Of a DNA stretch of 64,000 nt, positions 53,413-62,205 are shown piece after piece; positions within the stretch are counted from its first letter, which is position 1; the number at the start of each line of letters is the position of its first letter. This DNA comes from Phytohabitans houttuyneae (GTDB lineage: Bacteria; Actinomycetota; Actinomycetes; Mycobacteriales; Micromonosporaceae): NCBI RefSeq assembly GCF_011764425.1, contig NZ_BLPF01000003.1, forward strand, positions 186,001-250,000. Direction: 5' to 3'. Below the pieces are notes generated by a model. That model had not been told where the DNA came from, searched no databases, and saw only the letters and a program-made list of their open reading frames with translations. A program made the translations under genes and the position numbers.

Positions 53413-54144
53413 ATGCCCGACGCGGTGTGGCGCACCTCTCACCCGCGCCCGACCTCGAGCCGAAACGGCTTCGGGCGGGAGCTGAAGGGCTTCACCCGCC
53501 CCGACGAGAGCGGCCACCGCTTCGCCACCTGCTGGGTGGTCGCCTTCGGCATGCCGATCGTCCCGGTCTCCCGCTGCTACCTGCGCGAAGACCGCGCCTT
53601 CACTACCGCGGCCCGGGGATTCCGCCTGCACAGCGCCGCCCGCTACCAGATCGACGGCCAGTCCCGCCGCCGCTGGACGGAGATCGTCCGCACCTACGCC
53701 TTCTGCTGGCTGCTCGTCCCCGCCATCGTGATCGCGCCGACCCTGGTGCTGCTCTCCCAGGCCGACCGCATCGTCGACACCGGCGCCGACGGCGCCACCG
53801 GCCCGAAGCTGGCACTCGTCGCCGTGTTCCTCCTGCTCCTGACTGGCTCGATCCTCGCCCTCAGCGCCGCCCTCGCCCTCTACCGGACCCGGTGGGCCCC
53901 GGTGCGCGCGGCCAAGTGGGTCGACCCCCACCCGACGCCCGCTGAGCCAGGAGACCTCCGCGGCCCGCTCCCGCGCCGTCGTGACGCTTTCCCCGGCGGA
54001 TATGCCCCGGTCCGCGCCAGTTGCGGACCGCATGCTCCCGCGGGCACCGCTCCGGCCGGCGGCTCGCCAGGGCTCGCCGACTTCCCCGCCCTCCGCTGCC
54101 AAGTCCGCGGACCAAGCCCAACCTGCCCCGCCGCCCGGGCGTAG
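53413..54144 (+). CDS. Small membrane protein with repeat-derived C-terminus
   Basis: 243 residues as open, from the ATG at 53413. The first 180 residues look like a real gene: ELKGFTRPDESGHRFATCWV, PIVPVSRCYLREDRAF, then two membrane helices (FCWLLVPAIVIAPTLVLL and KLALVAVFLLLLTGSILALS). From about 54000 the frame runs through a dispersed repeat (54021-54060) and becomes Pro/Ala/Arg-rich, so the original stop was probably lost there. No known family. Confidence 0.6.
   Translation: MPDAVWRTSHPRPTSSRNGFGRELKGFTRPDESGHRFATCWVVAFGMPIVPVSRCYLREDRAFTTAARGFRLHSAARYQIDGQSRRRWTEIVRTYAFCWLLVPAIVIAPTLVLLSQADRIVDTGADGATGPKLALVAVFLLLLTGSILALSAALALYRTRWAPVRAAKWVDPHPTPAEPGDLRGPLPRRRDAFPGGYAPVRASCGPHAPAGTAPAGGSPGLADFPALRCQVRGPSPTCPAARA
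54021..54060 (-). repeat. Dispersed repeat, family 2, copy 2
   Basis: The reverse complement of this stretch matches 18077-18115 with only one or two changes (for example GAGCATGCGG in place of GAGCGTGCGG). Weaker similarity extends to about 54085. It lies inside the 3' end of the open frame from 53413. Confidence 0.75.
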
Positions 54145-54874
54145 GCCCGCGGGAGCGCAAGCCCATCCGCGCAGACCCGCGTTTGGGATTGAAGCCACAG
54201 GAGCGTGGCCCAGCCCGCGCGGCCGGCTCGCGGCGGTGGCGCGCGTGAGCGCTGGCCCGGTGCGAGCGGTCGGCACGCGGCCGGCTGCTCAGGGGTGGCG
54301 CCGTGCGGGCGACGCATTCGATTGGAGCGTCGTGAGCGTGAAGCCGGCCGGCGTCGGCAGGCTGGCCCGCTGCCCGGGCGACGAGGCGGTGGGCGCCAGA
54401 GCCCGATCTGTCTGTGTGGGCGGTTGGCGGCCGCCGGGGTGAAGCTGCGGGAGCCCAATCCGGTCTTGGTGGCTGGCAGGTCGGGCGTGAGGCTGTGCGG
54501 GAGCGCATGCCCGGTCCGGTGGCCGCCTGATCGGGGTGTCGCGCGTGAGTGTGAGTCCGGCCGGTGCTGGCCGCTCTTCGGCGACGAGGCCGAGGGCGCC
54601 CCAGCCCGGTCCGCGTCGGCCGTGGATGGGGCGCCCAAGCCGGTGTCCGGGCCAGACACGTGCGCGGCAGCTTGAGCGTGGAGTCGGCCCCGTGCTGGCC
54701 GGTTGAGCTGCCAAGATGAGGCCGCGGGGCGCGAGTCCGGTCTGTGGTCCGCGGGTCGGAGCCGGACTTCGGGAGCATGTGGCCGGGCTCGTGTGGGTCG
54801 GCGGTGAGAAAGGCGGACCGCACGGAATGGGCAAGCTCGCACGCGTGCAGGCCGGGGCGGCGGGCGTCGTGGGC
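54145..54874. other. Gene desert with degenerate repeated phrases
   Basis: 730 bases with no credible gene. Related phrases recur in worn form: GTGAGCGCTGGCCCGGTG (near 54246), CGTGAGCGTGAAGCCGGCCG (near 54331), CGTGAGTGTGAGTCCGGCCG (near 54544), CTTGAGCGTGGAGTCGGCCC (near 54671). Reading frames stay open here only because of the GC content. Confidence 0.55.
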
Positions 54875-55578
54875 TCAGGTGTGGGTGCGCGGTGACTGGC
54901 GGACGGGTGATGGGCGGCGGCGCAATGCGGGCCGGGCCGGGCCGCGCTGACGGTCGCGGGTCGCCCACAGCAGCGCGGCCAGGGCGGCCGCCAGCAGCAG
55001 TGCCCAGCGGTCGTGCGCCGCGGGCCAGCGTGGGTCGCCTGGCTTGACGAACAGCGCCCACCGGGCCGGCAGCATGGTGGCCGCGAGGGCCAGGACCAGC
55101 ACGGCCGGGGCGGCGACGACGCCGGCGGCGCCGTCGGTGCTGGTGCGTAGGCGGGTGGCGGCGAGCGCTAGGGCCACCGCGGCGAGGGTGGCGGCCTCCA
55201 GCGTGAGGCCGGGCAGGGAGAGGGTGTCGGCGGCGCCGTCCTGGGCGCCGGCGACGGTGATGGTCAGCAGCGCCGCCCACCAGGTGCCGGCGGCGGCCGT
55301 CGCCAGGGTGGCGCGGACGAGCTGCCGGGTCCAGCGCGGTGTGGGGAGTGTGGCCAGGCTGCGGGTGGCGGGTCGTCCAGCAGGAACGCCACGCCGACGG
55401 CGCCGCACGTGGCCGCGAGGCGGAGCAGGGCGACCAGGTCGACGTCGCGCAGCGAGATGGTGGAGGCGGCCGGGAGGGCGACGGCCAGCAGGCCGAGGCC
55501 GGCCGCGGCCAGGAACAGGTGCCACGGCATCGCCCTTGCGGTCGGCGCGACCAGGGCGGGCACGGTGCGCGCCATCAT
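54875..55578 (-). pseudogene. ABC exporter permease subunit 2, frameshifted
   Basis: The ATG at 55578 overlaps the preceding stop (ATGA). The first part reads MMARTVPALVAPTARAMPWH and on through two helices to VGVAFLLDDP. From about 55372 the family-like continuation (ATRSLATLPTPRWTRQLVRA, then helices ending WALLLAAALAALLWATRD) is in the next frame and runs to the stop at 54875. One G seems to be missing at 55368-55374. The restored protein would be about 233 residues with six helices. Confidence 0.7.
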
Positions 55579-57182
55579 GCGGTGCACACCATGCGCTCGT
55601 GCTCGGGCACCGGCGGCGGCACGGCCACGCCGAAGAGGTCGCCGACCCGCTCGGTCGGTGTGGTGGCCGCGCTCAGCTCGGCCCAGGAGGCCAGCACGGT
55701 GGCGGCAACCTGGTCGCCCGGGCGGCGCAAGAGCGCGCGGACCACCGCCATCTCGCGGTCGGGCACGGTCATGCCCGGCGTCCCGAACCGCGGGTCGCCG
55801 AAGCTCACGCCGCCCGAGCTGTTGGCGTCGACCTCGCGCAGCCCTGCGGTGGTCTCCACTGTGGACTGACCGGCGAGCCAGCCGACCAGTACCGCGCGGG
55901 CGCCGCAGACGACACCGTCCGCGGCGGCGCCGGCGTGGGTGACCACCTCGTACGCCACAGAGCCGGCGAAGCTGATCTCGGAGCGGCCGTCGCCCCAGCT
56001 CGTGCCCACGACCACCGCGCGTGGGGTGCCGGCGGCCGCGTCCGCCCGCCGCCACGACTCGGCCAGTGCCGCGCGCTCCTCGCGGCTGCTGGTCGTGCCC
56101 CCGGCCTCCCACGGCCGCTCGCCGGCGATCCGCTGCCGCACCGCGAACGGCTGCCGTGCCAGGTCCTCAGGCACCCGCCGGAGGACCCCGCGCACCACCG
56201 TGTCCCACGCGCCGATCCAGGGTGTGAAGTCGGGGAAGGCGCAGTAGGTGACCGTGTCGAGCCGGCGGCACGTCTGAAACTCGGCGGGCCGCTCGACGGC
56301 GGCGGTGCGTGCCTTGTCGGCCGCGTCGTGGGGGAGCAGCTGCGCCGAGCCGGCCAGGACGGCGACCGACAGGCCGGCCGCCGCGACGGCGGTGAGCCGG
56401 CGGCTGCGGGCCCCGCTGGCGGCGAGCGCGGACACGGCGGCGAGGACGGCAAGGCCGCACACGTATGCGAGGTGGCGGCCGGCCGGGCGGGACATCAGGT
56501 CGACGGGGAGGCGCAGCGGCTCCGGCTCGGCCGCGACCGGCAGCAGCCACCGCAGCCAGGACTGACCCGGTGTGGTGGGCAGGAGCAGCCCGAACGACGC
56601 GACGGCGAGGCCGAGAAGCGCGAGCGGCGCGAAGATGACCGAGCGGACGAGCCGGGCGAGCAGGACGCCGGCCGCGCCGAGCAGCAACACCACCGCCGGG
56701 TAGAGCAGCAGCTCCCAAGGGCTGGGCCGGCCGGCGGCGGCGGGAGCGGCGGCGAGCACCGCGATCCGCAGGCCGGCCAGCGCGGCGGCCACCGCGCCCA
56801 GCGGCAGCACCGCCAGCAGGAACCCGCCGGTGCGCCACGGGTCGGGCAGCACCAGCACGTCGAGCAGCGCGTCGGCGTGGTGGCGGTGGGCGCGCAGGAC
56901 GGCGAGGTTGGCCGCGACCATCGCCGCGCCGCCGAGCAGCAGCATCGCGACGAGCTGCGGGGAGGTGTCGGCGTCCTGGAGCACCGGGTGGCGGTCGCCG
57001 GTGCCGGTCAGCTGGCCGGCGGCCCACGGGCCGATGAACAGCAGGGCCGCCAGGATCACCAGCGGGTGCCGGAGCAGGCGGGTCGCTTCGAAGCGGGCCA
57101 GAGCGAGCATCGCCCGCCGCGGCGTCCCGGGCACCGGCGCGTGCGTCGCGGCCGGTCGGGTGTCGACCGCCGCCGCGCTCAC
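55575..57182 (-). CDS. ABC-2 type permease with large extracytoplasmic loop
   Basis: 535 residues from a GTG overlapping the ATPase stop (GTGA). The first 270 residues form about seven membrane helices of ABC-2 type (MLALARFEATRLLRHPLVIL). The remaining half is soluble and probably extracellular, with conserved cysteines (FQTCRRLDTVTYCAFPDF), AVVVGTSWGDGRSEISFAGS and FGVAVPPPVPEHERMVCTA. It forms a coupled unit with the ATPase and second permease. The substrate is unknown. Confidence 0.82.
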   Translation of the reverse strand: MSAAAVDTRPAATHAPVPGTPRRAMLALARFEATRLLRHPLVILAALLFIGPWAAGQLTGTGDRHPVLQDADTSPQLVAMLLLGGAAMVAANLAVLRAHRHHADALLDVLVLPDPWRTGGFLLAVLPLGAVAAALAGLRIAVLAAAPAAAGRPSPWELLLYPAVVLLLGAAGVLLARLVRSVIFAPLALLGLAVASFGLLLPTTPGQSWLRWLLPVAAEPEPLRLPVDLMSRPAGRHLAYVCGLAVLAAVSALAASGARSRRLTAVAAAGLSVAVLAGSAQLLPHDAADKARTAAVERPAEFQTCRRLDTVTYCAFPDFTPWIGAWDTVVRGVLRRVPEDLARQPFAVRQRIAGERPWEAGGTTSSREERAALAESWRRADAAAGTPRAVVVGTSWGDGRSEISFAGSVAYEVVTHAGAAADGVVCGARAVLVGWLAGQSTVETTAGLREVDANSSGGVSFGDPRFGTPGMTVPDREMAVVRALLRRPGDQVAATVLASWAELSAATTPTERVGDLFGVAVPPPVPEHERMVCTA

Positions 57183-58052
57183 GCCGCCACCTCGCTGGCC
57201 GCGACGTCGACGAGCATCAGGTAGCCGTCTTCGACCGTGGGGTCGAGCAGGTCGGCGCCGGGCGGTGGGTCACCGACGTGCCGGTACAGCCCGGAGCCGG
57301 TGCGCCACGACGCGAGGGCGCGCGGCTCGCGGGTGCCGCTGGTCCACACCCTGCCCGCGCCAGCGCGGCGAGGTCGACCGGCGTGCCCGCAAACCGCACG
57401 AGGCCGTGGTCGAGCACGATCACCCGCTGGCACAGTGCCATCGCCTCCTCGGTCTGGTGGGTGGACAGCAGGACTGTGCGCCCTTCGCCGAGCTCGGCGA
57501 TCATCTCGCGGAAGCGCAGCCGCTGCTCGGGGTCGAGACCCACCGTCGGCTCGTCGAGGACCAGCAGCTCCGGGTCGCCGACCAGCGCCGCGGCCAGCGC
57601 GACCCGCTGCCGCATGCCGCCGGACAGGGCCCGGATCCGCCGCCCCCGCTGCGCCTGCATGCCGACCGCCGCCAGCACCCGGCGGACCTCCCCGTGGCGC
57701 GCCCGCCGGTCGGTCAGCTCTTTGAGGATCGCCACGTAGTCGACGAACTCGAACGCGGTGAAACCCGGATGGAAGCCCGGATCCTGCGGCAGGTAGCCCA
57801 TCCGGCGGCGCACCGACAGCCGGCCGGCGCCGGTGCGCGGGTCGGCACCGAGCACGGTCAGCTCGCCGCTGTCCGGCGCCAGCGCGGTGGCCACGATCCG
57901 CAGCAGCGTGGTCTTTCCCGCGCCGTTGGGCCCAGCAGCGCCGTCACGCCCGCGTCCAGCGTGAAGTCGACGTCGCGGAGCGCGTGGGTGCGCCCGTAGC
58001 GCAGGGAAAGGCCGGTCGCGTGCACGGCCGGAACGGTCGCCGCGATGGTCAC
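57179..58052 (-). pseudogene. ABC transporter ATP-binding protein with two apparent frameshifts
   Basis: A GTG at 58052 behind AGGAGG starts VTIAATVPAVHATGLSLRYG, through GVTALLGP. The Walker A motif is then broken: NGAGKTTLLRI can be read only after adding one C at about 57930. The middle (YLPQDPGFHPGFTAFEFVDY, LSGGMRQRVALAAALVGDPE, LLVLDEPTVGLDPEQRLRF, STHQTEEAM) is intact. At about 57355 a second shift is needed to reach the C-terminus (VWTSGTREPRALASWRTGSG to the stop at 57179). Restored, it is a normal DrrA/ABC-2 ATPase of about 290 residues. Confidence 0.8.
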
Positions 58053-58864
58053 CGGATCCTCCTCGGGGTCTCGAACGCCCGGTGGTGCCGGGCGAGGACG
58101 GCCGCCGCGGCGGCCGTGGTCAGGGCGAGCAGGAGCTGTCCGGCCGGCACGAACACCGCCGGGCGGCCGCCCCCGGCGCCGAACGTGGCGGCGACAAGCG
58201 CCAGCCAGCCGGCGCCGACCAGCGCCGCTGCGGTGACCGGGCCGAACCGGGGCGAGAGGGCCAGGCTGGTCACGGTCAGGGCCAGCGAGGGCAGGAACCA
58301 GCCGAGTGCGGCCAGCCCGAGGTCGGGCATGGCGAGGCTGGCCAGCCCGCTGAGCGCGGTGGTCGTGGCCAGCACCGCCGCGCAGCGCAGCAGCACCAGC
58401 CGGAACGTGTGCATCGGTGCGACGAGCGCGATCTCGAACGTCGGGTCGACCCGCGGCCCGAACGACAGCGCCACCCCGGTCAGCGGCAGCAGCGGCGCGA
58501 CCACGAGGAACACCGCCGGGTGGGCGAGGTTGGCCAGCAGCGCGGTCAGCGCGAGCGTCAGGACGACCGCCGCGAGCCAGGAGCGGCGCAGCGTCGGCGT
58601 CGCGGCGAGCAGGCGGGCCGTGTGGTCGGGCACGCCGACCCGCACAAGAAGGCGCTCGACCGGCCCGGGCAGCGGCGCGTCGAGCTCGGCGTCGAGCCGG
58701 GCCCAGCCGTCGCCGACAAGGTCGGGCGGTGCCGCCGCGGTGAGCCGCTCGCGGCACGCCGCGCAGGCGGCCAGGTGCGCGTCGGCCGACCACAGCACCG
58801 GCGGGGCGAGTCCAAGTGCCGCATACCGCCGGATGTCGTCGTCGGGCAGGTGCCAATCTTTCAT
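58049..58864 (-). CDS. Zinc-finger anti-sigma-like membrane protein
   Basis: 271 residues from the ATG at 58864 behind GGAGGCGGAG. The N-terminus has the ZAS motif DAHLAACAACRERL (HxxxCxxC), followed by six membrane helices. Proteins of this form bind and restrain the sigma factor encoded just upstream. The stop overlaps the ATPase start, so sigma, anti-sigma and exporter genes form one tightly coupled operon. Confidence 0.85.
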   Translation of the reverse strand: MKDWHLPDDDIRRYAALGLAPPVLWSADAHLAACAACRERLTAAAPPDLVGDGWARLDAELDAPLPGPVERLLVRVGVPDHTARLLAATPTLRRSWLAAVVLTLALTALLANLAHPAVFLVVAPLLPLTGVALSFGPRVDPTFEIALVAPMHTFRLVLLRCAAVLATTTALSGLASLAMPDLGLAALGWFLPSLALTVTSLALSPRFGPVTAAALVGAGWLALVAATFGAGGGRPAVFVPAGQLLLALTTAAAAAVLARHHRAFETPRRIR

Positions 58865-58884
58865 CTCCGCCTCCTGTCCCGCGC

Positions 58885-59427
58885 TCACGCCAGGTCCTGC
58901 CGCAGCTGGTGGCGGGCCCGCATCGCCCGGGTCTTGACCGTGCCGGGCGGGATGCCGAGCAGCACCGCCGCCTCGGACGTGGTCAGCCCGTCGATGACGG
59001 TCGCCTGCACCACGGCGCGCAACTCGGGCGAGAGGCGGCTCAGCGCGCCGGCCAGGTCGCCGTGCTCGACGCCGAGCAGCACCTGCTCCTCCGCGGACGG
59101 CGCGTCCGGATGCCGCCGCCGGGCCAGCCGGCCCAGCAGCCGCTGCCCGGCGCTCTGCCCGCGCAGCGAGTCGATCAGCCGCCGGGAGCCGATGCGCCAC
59201 AGCCAGCCGGCCACGTCGCCGGAGGGGTCGCGGAGGCGGGCGCTGCCCCGCCACACCGCCAGGAACGTCTCCTGCACCACGTCGTCGACCACCGTGCGGT
59301 CGGCGCAGCGGTAGCGAAGCCGCAGCTGCAGCCACGCCGCGTGGCGCCGGTAGAACACCTCGAAGGCGCTCCGGTCGCCGCGCGCAATGGCCGCCAGCAG
59401 CTCGGCGTCACCGTCCGTCCGGGTCAC
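58885..59427 (-). CDS. ECF RNA polymerase sigma factor
   Basis: 180 residues. Region 2 is FEVFYRRHAAWLQLRLRYRC, VVDDVVQETFLAVWRGSARL, GWLWRIGSRRLIDSLRG; region 4 is LSPELRAVVQATVIDGLTTS, AAVLLGIPPGTVKTRAMRAR. It begins a five-gene operon with a zinc-finger anti-sigma and an ABC exporter, suggesting that the exporter is part of the response it controls. Confidence 0.93.
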   Translation of the reverse strand: MTRTDGDAELLAAIARGDRSAFEVFYRRHAAWLQLRLRYRCADRTVVDDVVQETFLAVWRGSARLRDPSGDVAGWLWRIGSRRLIDSLRGQSAGQRLLGRLARRRHPDAPSAEEQVLLGVEHGDLAGALSRLSPELRAVVQATVIDGLTTSEAAVLLGIPPGTVKTRAMRARHQLRQDLA

Positions 59428-59468
59428 ATCCCCTTCATCGCGCCGGACCCCGCAAACGGTTCACGCGT

Positions 59469-59966
59469 TCAGGTGAGCTCGTCGGCCAGCAGGTCCATCA
59501 GGAGGCCGTCGTGGAAGGTGCCGTCCTGGCCGCGTTCGTACCGCCGCATCACGCCGACCGGCCGGAAGCCCACCTTCTCGTACGCGCGGATGGCCGCGGC
59601 GTTGTCCGCGGCCGGGTCGATGACCAGGCGGTGGTGGCCCCGCTCGTCGATGAGGTGCCGCGCGAGCGTGCGCACCGCGTCGGTGCCCAGCCCCTGGCCG
59701 GCCCGGTCGGCGTGCAGGTAGATGTCCATGCCGGCGTGGCGGTACTGCGGGTCGCCCTCCTCGTACCACTGGATGGCACCGGCGATCTCGCCGTCGACGA
59801 CGATCGCGTACGTCTGGGGCAGCTCCTCCACGATCGAGGCGCGGTAGTCCTCCTCGTCGCCCCACCACCGGCGCACCTCGGGCGTGGTGCGGATGGCGAG
59901 GAGGGCGTCGACGTCGTCGGCCATGGCGGGCCGCAGTGTGACGCGCGCGCCGCGCAGGATGCTCAT
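59469..59966 (-). CDS. GNAT acetyltransferase, AAC(6')-like
   Basis: 165 residues. The pattern VRRWWGDEEDYRASIVEELP, AGAIQWYEEGDPQYRHAGMD, ADRAGQGLGTDAVRTLARHL and NAAAIRAYEKVGFRPVGVMR is that of the AAC(6')/RimJ-like branch. Members acetylate aminoglycosides or other amines; resistance is not demonstrated for this branch in actinomycetes. Its ATG overlaps the stop of the upstream coiled-coil gene by one base (TGATG). Confidence 0.88.
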   Translation of the reverse strand: MSILRGARVTLRPAMADDVDALLAIRTTPEVRRWWGDEEDYRASIVEELPQTYAIVVDGEIAGAIQWYEEGDPQYRHAGMDIYLHADRAGQGLGTDAVRTLARHLIDERGHHRLVIDPAADNAAAIRAYEKVGFRPVGVMRRYERGQDGTFHDGLLMDLLADELT

Positions 59967-61546
59967 CAGCCGAGGCTAGCTTTGACCGCCGCGAGGTCGT
60001 CGGCGGCCCGCTGCCCGGTGAGCACCAGCCGGTCGCGCAGTTCGTCCAGCTCGCGGGTCGCGCGCGCGGCCCGTTCCCGTGCGGCGGCGAGGGACGCGGC
60101 GTGCCGTTCCTGGCGCTCGGCGCGCTGCCGCCCCTCGCGGCGCCACCGCACGGCGGCGGTGAGCAGCAGGCCGGCGCCGGCGAGCGTGGTGAAGATGGCG
60201 AGCCCGTTGGGCCAGGCGACAACCGAGAGGCAGAGAAGCGCGCCGGCCACGCCCAGGGCGATGGTCGTCCTGGTGGGCACGCGCTCCTCGGGGTACCGCG
60301 AATCGATCTTTTGCTGGACCGCGGCCATGCCGTCGGGGTCGGGCGCCGCGCCCGCGCGGACCTGGACCGGCAGGTGCTCGACGGACGTGGTCGCCTCGCG
60401 CGGCGGGTCGGTGGCGGCGTCGCCGGCCAGCCGCTCCGCGTTCGGCAGCAGCCAGCGGGCACCGGCGGCGCGGGCGGCCCGGGCCAGCGGCGTACCGTCC
60501 GGCTGGAACGCGTCGGCGAGCAGCAGCTCCAGCGCGGTACCGGCCGGCGCCTCCCACTGCTCGTCCGCCGTGTACGGCTTGTCCTCGATCACCGCGCGCA
60601 GCTCGGCGGCCCGGCGCAGCAGCGGCGCCTCCTCGGCCGACCCCTCGTCGACGAGCGCCCGCAGGATGCCGGCGAGCGGATCCGCGTCGAGGGGTGCCGG
60701 CTCGGCCGGCGGCCGCCCGCACAGCTCGCGGAGCGCGTGGAGCCGCGCGCCGGCGGCGAACGCCTCCTCCGCCTCGGCGACCGGGTCCAGGATGGACTGT
60801 GGCCGGGGGAGGGTGCCCGGCAGCCCGTCGACCCGCGCCCGCCACCCGCCGCCGGCCGCCTCGTCGAGCCCGCCGGAGAAGGCCGCCAGCCGCTCACCCA
60901 GCAGTGCCACCCCGTCCGGCCCGAACCGCCCGGCCGCCGCTTCCGTCCACAGTGTACGGACAGCGCGGGTGACCGGCTCGGTTGCCGGCAGCGGCCCGAA
61001 CGCCTTCGGCAGCCACCGCGCGCTCAGGTCGGTGCGCCGCGCGACGGCCGCGGTGAGCGTGACAAGCAGCGCGGTCCGCGCCTCGTCGCGCTCGGCGGCC
61101 AGGGCGAGCGGCGCGGTCGCGTCCTCGTCGCGCAGCAGCGCCACGAGCGCGGTGGTGGCCGGCGCCAGCCAGTAGCCGGCCACGTCCGCGAAGTCGGCGG
61201 GCGGCGGCGCCTGTGCCTGGCTGACCGCGGCGACGACCTGGCGGGTACGGTGCCGCACCAGCGCCGGCGGGTCGAACATCGCGAGGGTCATCCGCAGGTC
61301 ACTCAGCTCGACGAACGCGTCGAACGAGCGCATCAGCCGGTCCAGCCGCATCTCGACCGAGCCCTGCAGCTTGCTCAGCTCGGAGCGCAGGCGGGTGCTC
61401 TCGCGCTGCTGGCTGTGCAGGGAGTAGCTCAGCGAGGAGACCTCGTCACCCAGCTCGCGGATCGCCCGCTGCTGCCGGTAGTCCTGCCAGTTGTCGGACG
61501 CCAGCCAGTCCGTGAAGGCGCTCCCGTCGGTCACGGCGATCACCAT
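59966..61546 (-). CDS. Membrane protein with coiled coils, function unknown
   Basis: 526 residues from the ATG at 61546 (a GTG at 61534 is also possible). An N-terminal helical part with coiled coil (SLSYSLHSQQRESTRLRSEL), a long Ala/Leu/Arg-rich helical body, two membrane helices (TTIALGVAGALLCLSVVAWP, LAIFTTLAGAGLLLTAAVRW) near residues 440-485, and a final coiled coil (AAARERAARATRELDELRDR). I do not recognise a family. It is translationally coupled to the GNAT gene. Confidence 0.8.
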   Translation of the reverse strand: MVIAVTDGSAFTDWLASDNWQDYRQQRAIRELGDEVSSLSYSLHSQQRESTRLRSELSKLQGSVEMRLDRLMRSFDAFVELSDLRMTLAMFDPPALVRHRTRQVVAAVSQAQAPPPADFADVAGYWLAPATTALVALLRDEDATAPLALAAERDEARTALLVTLTAAVARRTDLSARWLPKAFGPLPATEPVTRAVRTLWTEAAAGRFGPDGVALLGERLAAFSGGLDEAAGGGWRARVDGLPGTLPRPQSILDPVAEAEEAFAAGARLHALRELCGRPPAEPAPLDADPLAGILRALVDEGSAEEAPLLRRAAELRAVIEDKPYTADEQWEAPAGTALELLLADAFQPDGTPLARAARAAGARWLLPNAERLAGDAATDPPREATTSVEHLPVQVRAGAAPDPDGMAAVQQKIDSRYPEERVPTRTTIALGVAGALLCLSVVAWPNGLAIFTTLAGAGLLLTAAVRWRREGRQRAERQERHAASLAAARERAARATRELDELRDRLVLTGQRAADDLAAVKASLG

Positions 61547-61614
61547 AGGAGGCCGTGTCCAGCGGCAACTGAGATCCCCGCTTCTCAAAGGATCCAGCCC
61601 AAAAGCAGATGCGA

Positions 61615-61671
61615 GCTACCGCGATGTCCGCGGTGGTCCGGACCGTTGCTCCCGCGGCCTCACCCCCCGCG
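61615..61671 (-). repeat. Dispersed repeat, family 1, copy C
   Basis: Begins GCTACCGCGATGTCCGCGGT and continues through GGTCCGGACCGTTGCTCCCG. It differs from copy A at a few positions and is the left inverted arm of the element at 61583-62236. Confidence 0.85.
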
Positions 61672-62072
61672 CCTGGCCGCGGTTTCAAGCCTGCCCGGTG
61701 GGCGCTGCGCCCAGCTGGCACAGGGCGGCGGCTGGGAGACCAGGGTCACCAGGCTCCACCACGATCTGATTGATGGTGCCGGTGTCGACGCTGATCGAGC
61801 AGCCAGCGCGTGGCCGCCGGTTGGAACGGCGGCGATCAATCAGAGCCGGCAACCGGAACCACCTGCTTCCGAGACATCCATAGAGAGCTTTGGAGTTGAG
61901 GTGGGCGATTCCGTCCCGCAACAGAGCGGGGCGGCGACCCGGGAAGGCGGCACCCGCGACAACCTCTCACCCCGAAGTCTCTACAGATCCGCCGGGGCCG
62001 ATCTGGGCGACCACGGACGGTCTGGACCACACCGGCTCCTTGATCGGCGTCAACAAGGCCTGCACAGAGCAG

Positions 62073-62118
62073 ATCGTGGTCGTTTGCTGCCCCTACAGGG
62101 GCAGCAAACGACCACGAT
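62073..62118. terminator. Perfect 22-bp hairpin
   Basis: The arms at 62073-62094 and 62097-62118 are exact reverse complements (ATCGTGGTCGTTTGC... against ...GCAAACGACCACGAT) with only AC between them. In RNA the loop would open to about four bases. It could end transcription from the CapA-like gene. Confidence 0.85.
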
Positions 62119-62148
62119 TTCAACGGGACCCGGGTTGAGCTCGCCCAC

Positions 62149-62205
62149 CGCGGGGGGTGAGGCCGCGGGAGCAACGGTCCGGACCACGACGGGCGTCGCG
62201 GTAGC
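62149..62205 (+). repeat. Dispersed repeat, family 1, copy D
   Basis: GTGAGGCCGCGGGAGCAACG continues to GTCGCGGTAGC. It is the inverted counterpart of copy C and lies 59 bases past the stop of the CapA-like gene. Confidence 0.85.
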
